64,000 nucleotides of DNA from JAUUSJ01 sp964439395. GTDB taxonomy: Bacteria > Bacillota > Clostridia > Lachnospirales > Lachnospiraceae. Below, in pieces: positions 63,899 to 64,000 of this stretch. The notes beneath the pieces were generated by a model. That model was not told where the DNA came from. It did no database searches and worked only from the letters and a program-made list of their open reading frames with translations. The stretch lies in assembly GCA_964439395.1 (NCBI GenBank), contig CAYTNV010000007.1:43029-107028 (forward strand), in the 5' to 3' direction. The translations under genes were made by a program, and so were the position numbers. How positions within the stretch are numbered: the first letter of the stretch is position 1; every line of letters begins with the position of its first letter.

Positions 63899-64000
63899 CC
63901 CGCAATTTTCGCTACGGAAGCTTTGGGGTTCTAAGCGTGTCTGAACGAAGTGAGTTTGCGATGAACCTCATAAATAGGCGGAGTAGCGAAAAATGGCGGG
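63899..64000. repeat. Nested inverted repeat at window edge
   Basis: CCCGCAATTTTCGCTAC (63899-63915) pairs with GTAGCGAAAAATGGCGGG (63983-64000), and GGGGTTC/GAACCTC pairs inside. Richer in G+C than its surroundings, no gene seen. It may continue past the edge. Confidence 0.5.

Overview
The window reads as chromosome of a low-GC, anaerobic, Gram-positive bacterium of the Clostridia, most likely family Lachnospiraceae. The evidence is a PolC-type replicative polymerase, MecA, a fused SecDF, a TIGR04086-type membrane protein, a corrinoid-protein activator of the RACo type, a fused mannitol EIICBA with a BglG-type MtlR, and the A+T-rich gaps with consensus sigma-A promoters. Family level is as far as the sequence supports. 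Most genes lie on the minus strand.

Region by region. 1-10,958 (minus): pyrH, frr, uppS, cdsA, dxr, rseP, ispG and polC, a growth cluster joining isoprenoid and lipid synthesis, ribosome recycling and replication. polC runs off the left edge. 11,053-13,984: three translationally coupled genes (condensation-type acyltransferase, zinc-ribbon membrane protein, alpha/beta hydrolase). 14,103-17,975: a Thr/Ser-rich anchored protein, a DUF815 ATPase and a 2Fe-2S/ASKHA reactivase. 18,288-21,166: two divergent, paralogous secreted beta-helix proteins. 21,337-24,675: a cytoplasmic subtilisin, mecA and galM. 25,961-29,233 (plus): a P1B metal ATPase with a very large His/Cys-rich insert. 29,480-30,790: an M18 aminopeptidase. 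30,939-37,632: a Nik/Opp-type ABC operon behind a consensus promoter, a cobalamin riboswitch with its terminator, and a gene with four homing-endonuclease-associated repeats. 38,063-44,978: an MMPL transporter and a giant heptad-repeat partner, divergent from a TetR regulator. 45,071-51,483: apt, a CmpB-like membrane protein, a HAD phosphatase, recJ and secDF. 55,235-60,922: the mannitol system (mtlD, mtlA, divergent mtlR). 61,043-63,628: clpB.

Between secDF and mtlD (51.5-55.2 kb) lies a decay zone. It holds two solo IS605/TnpB-type right-end structures, a group II intron relic (reverse transcriptase remnants plus domains V/VI), a glucose-6-phosphate isomerase pseudogene and several hairpins. 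Other gaps hold a MITE-like element, a dispersed intergenic repeat and a set of long palindromes.

The most noteworthy items are the riboswitch-controlled ABC operon with the unusual repeat protein as its first gene, the 14-unit His/Cys metal-binding array inside the ATPase, the solo TnpB-type RNA ends without a transposase, and the coupled acyltransferase/zinc-ribbon/hydrolase operon. I found no tRNA, rRNA or CRISPR array. All calls come from reading the sequence; no database search was possible.
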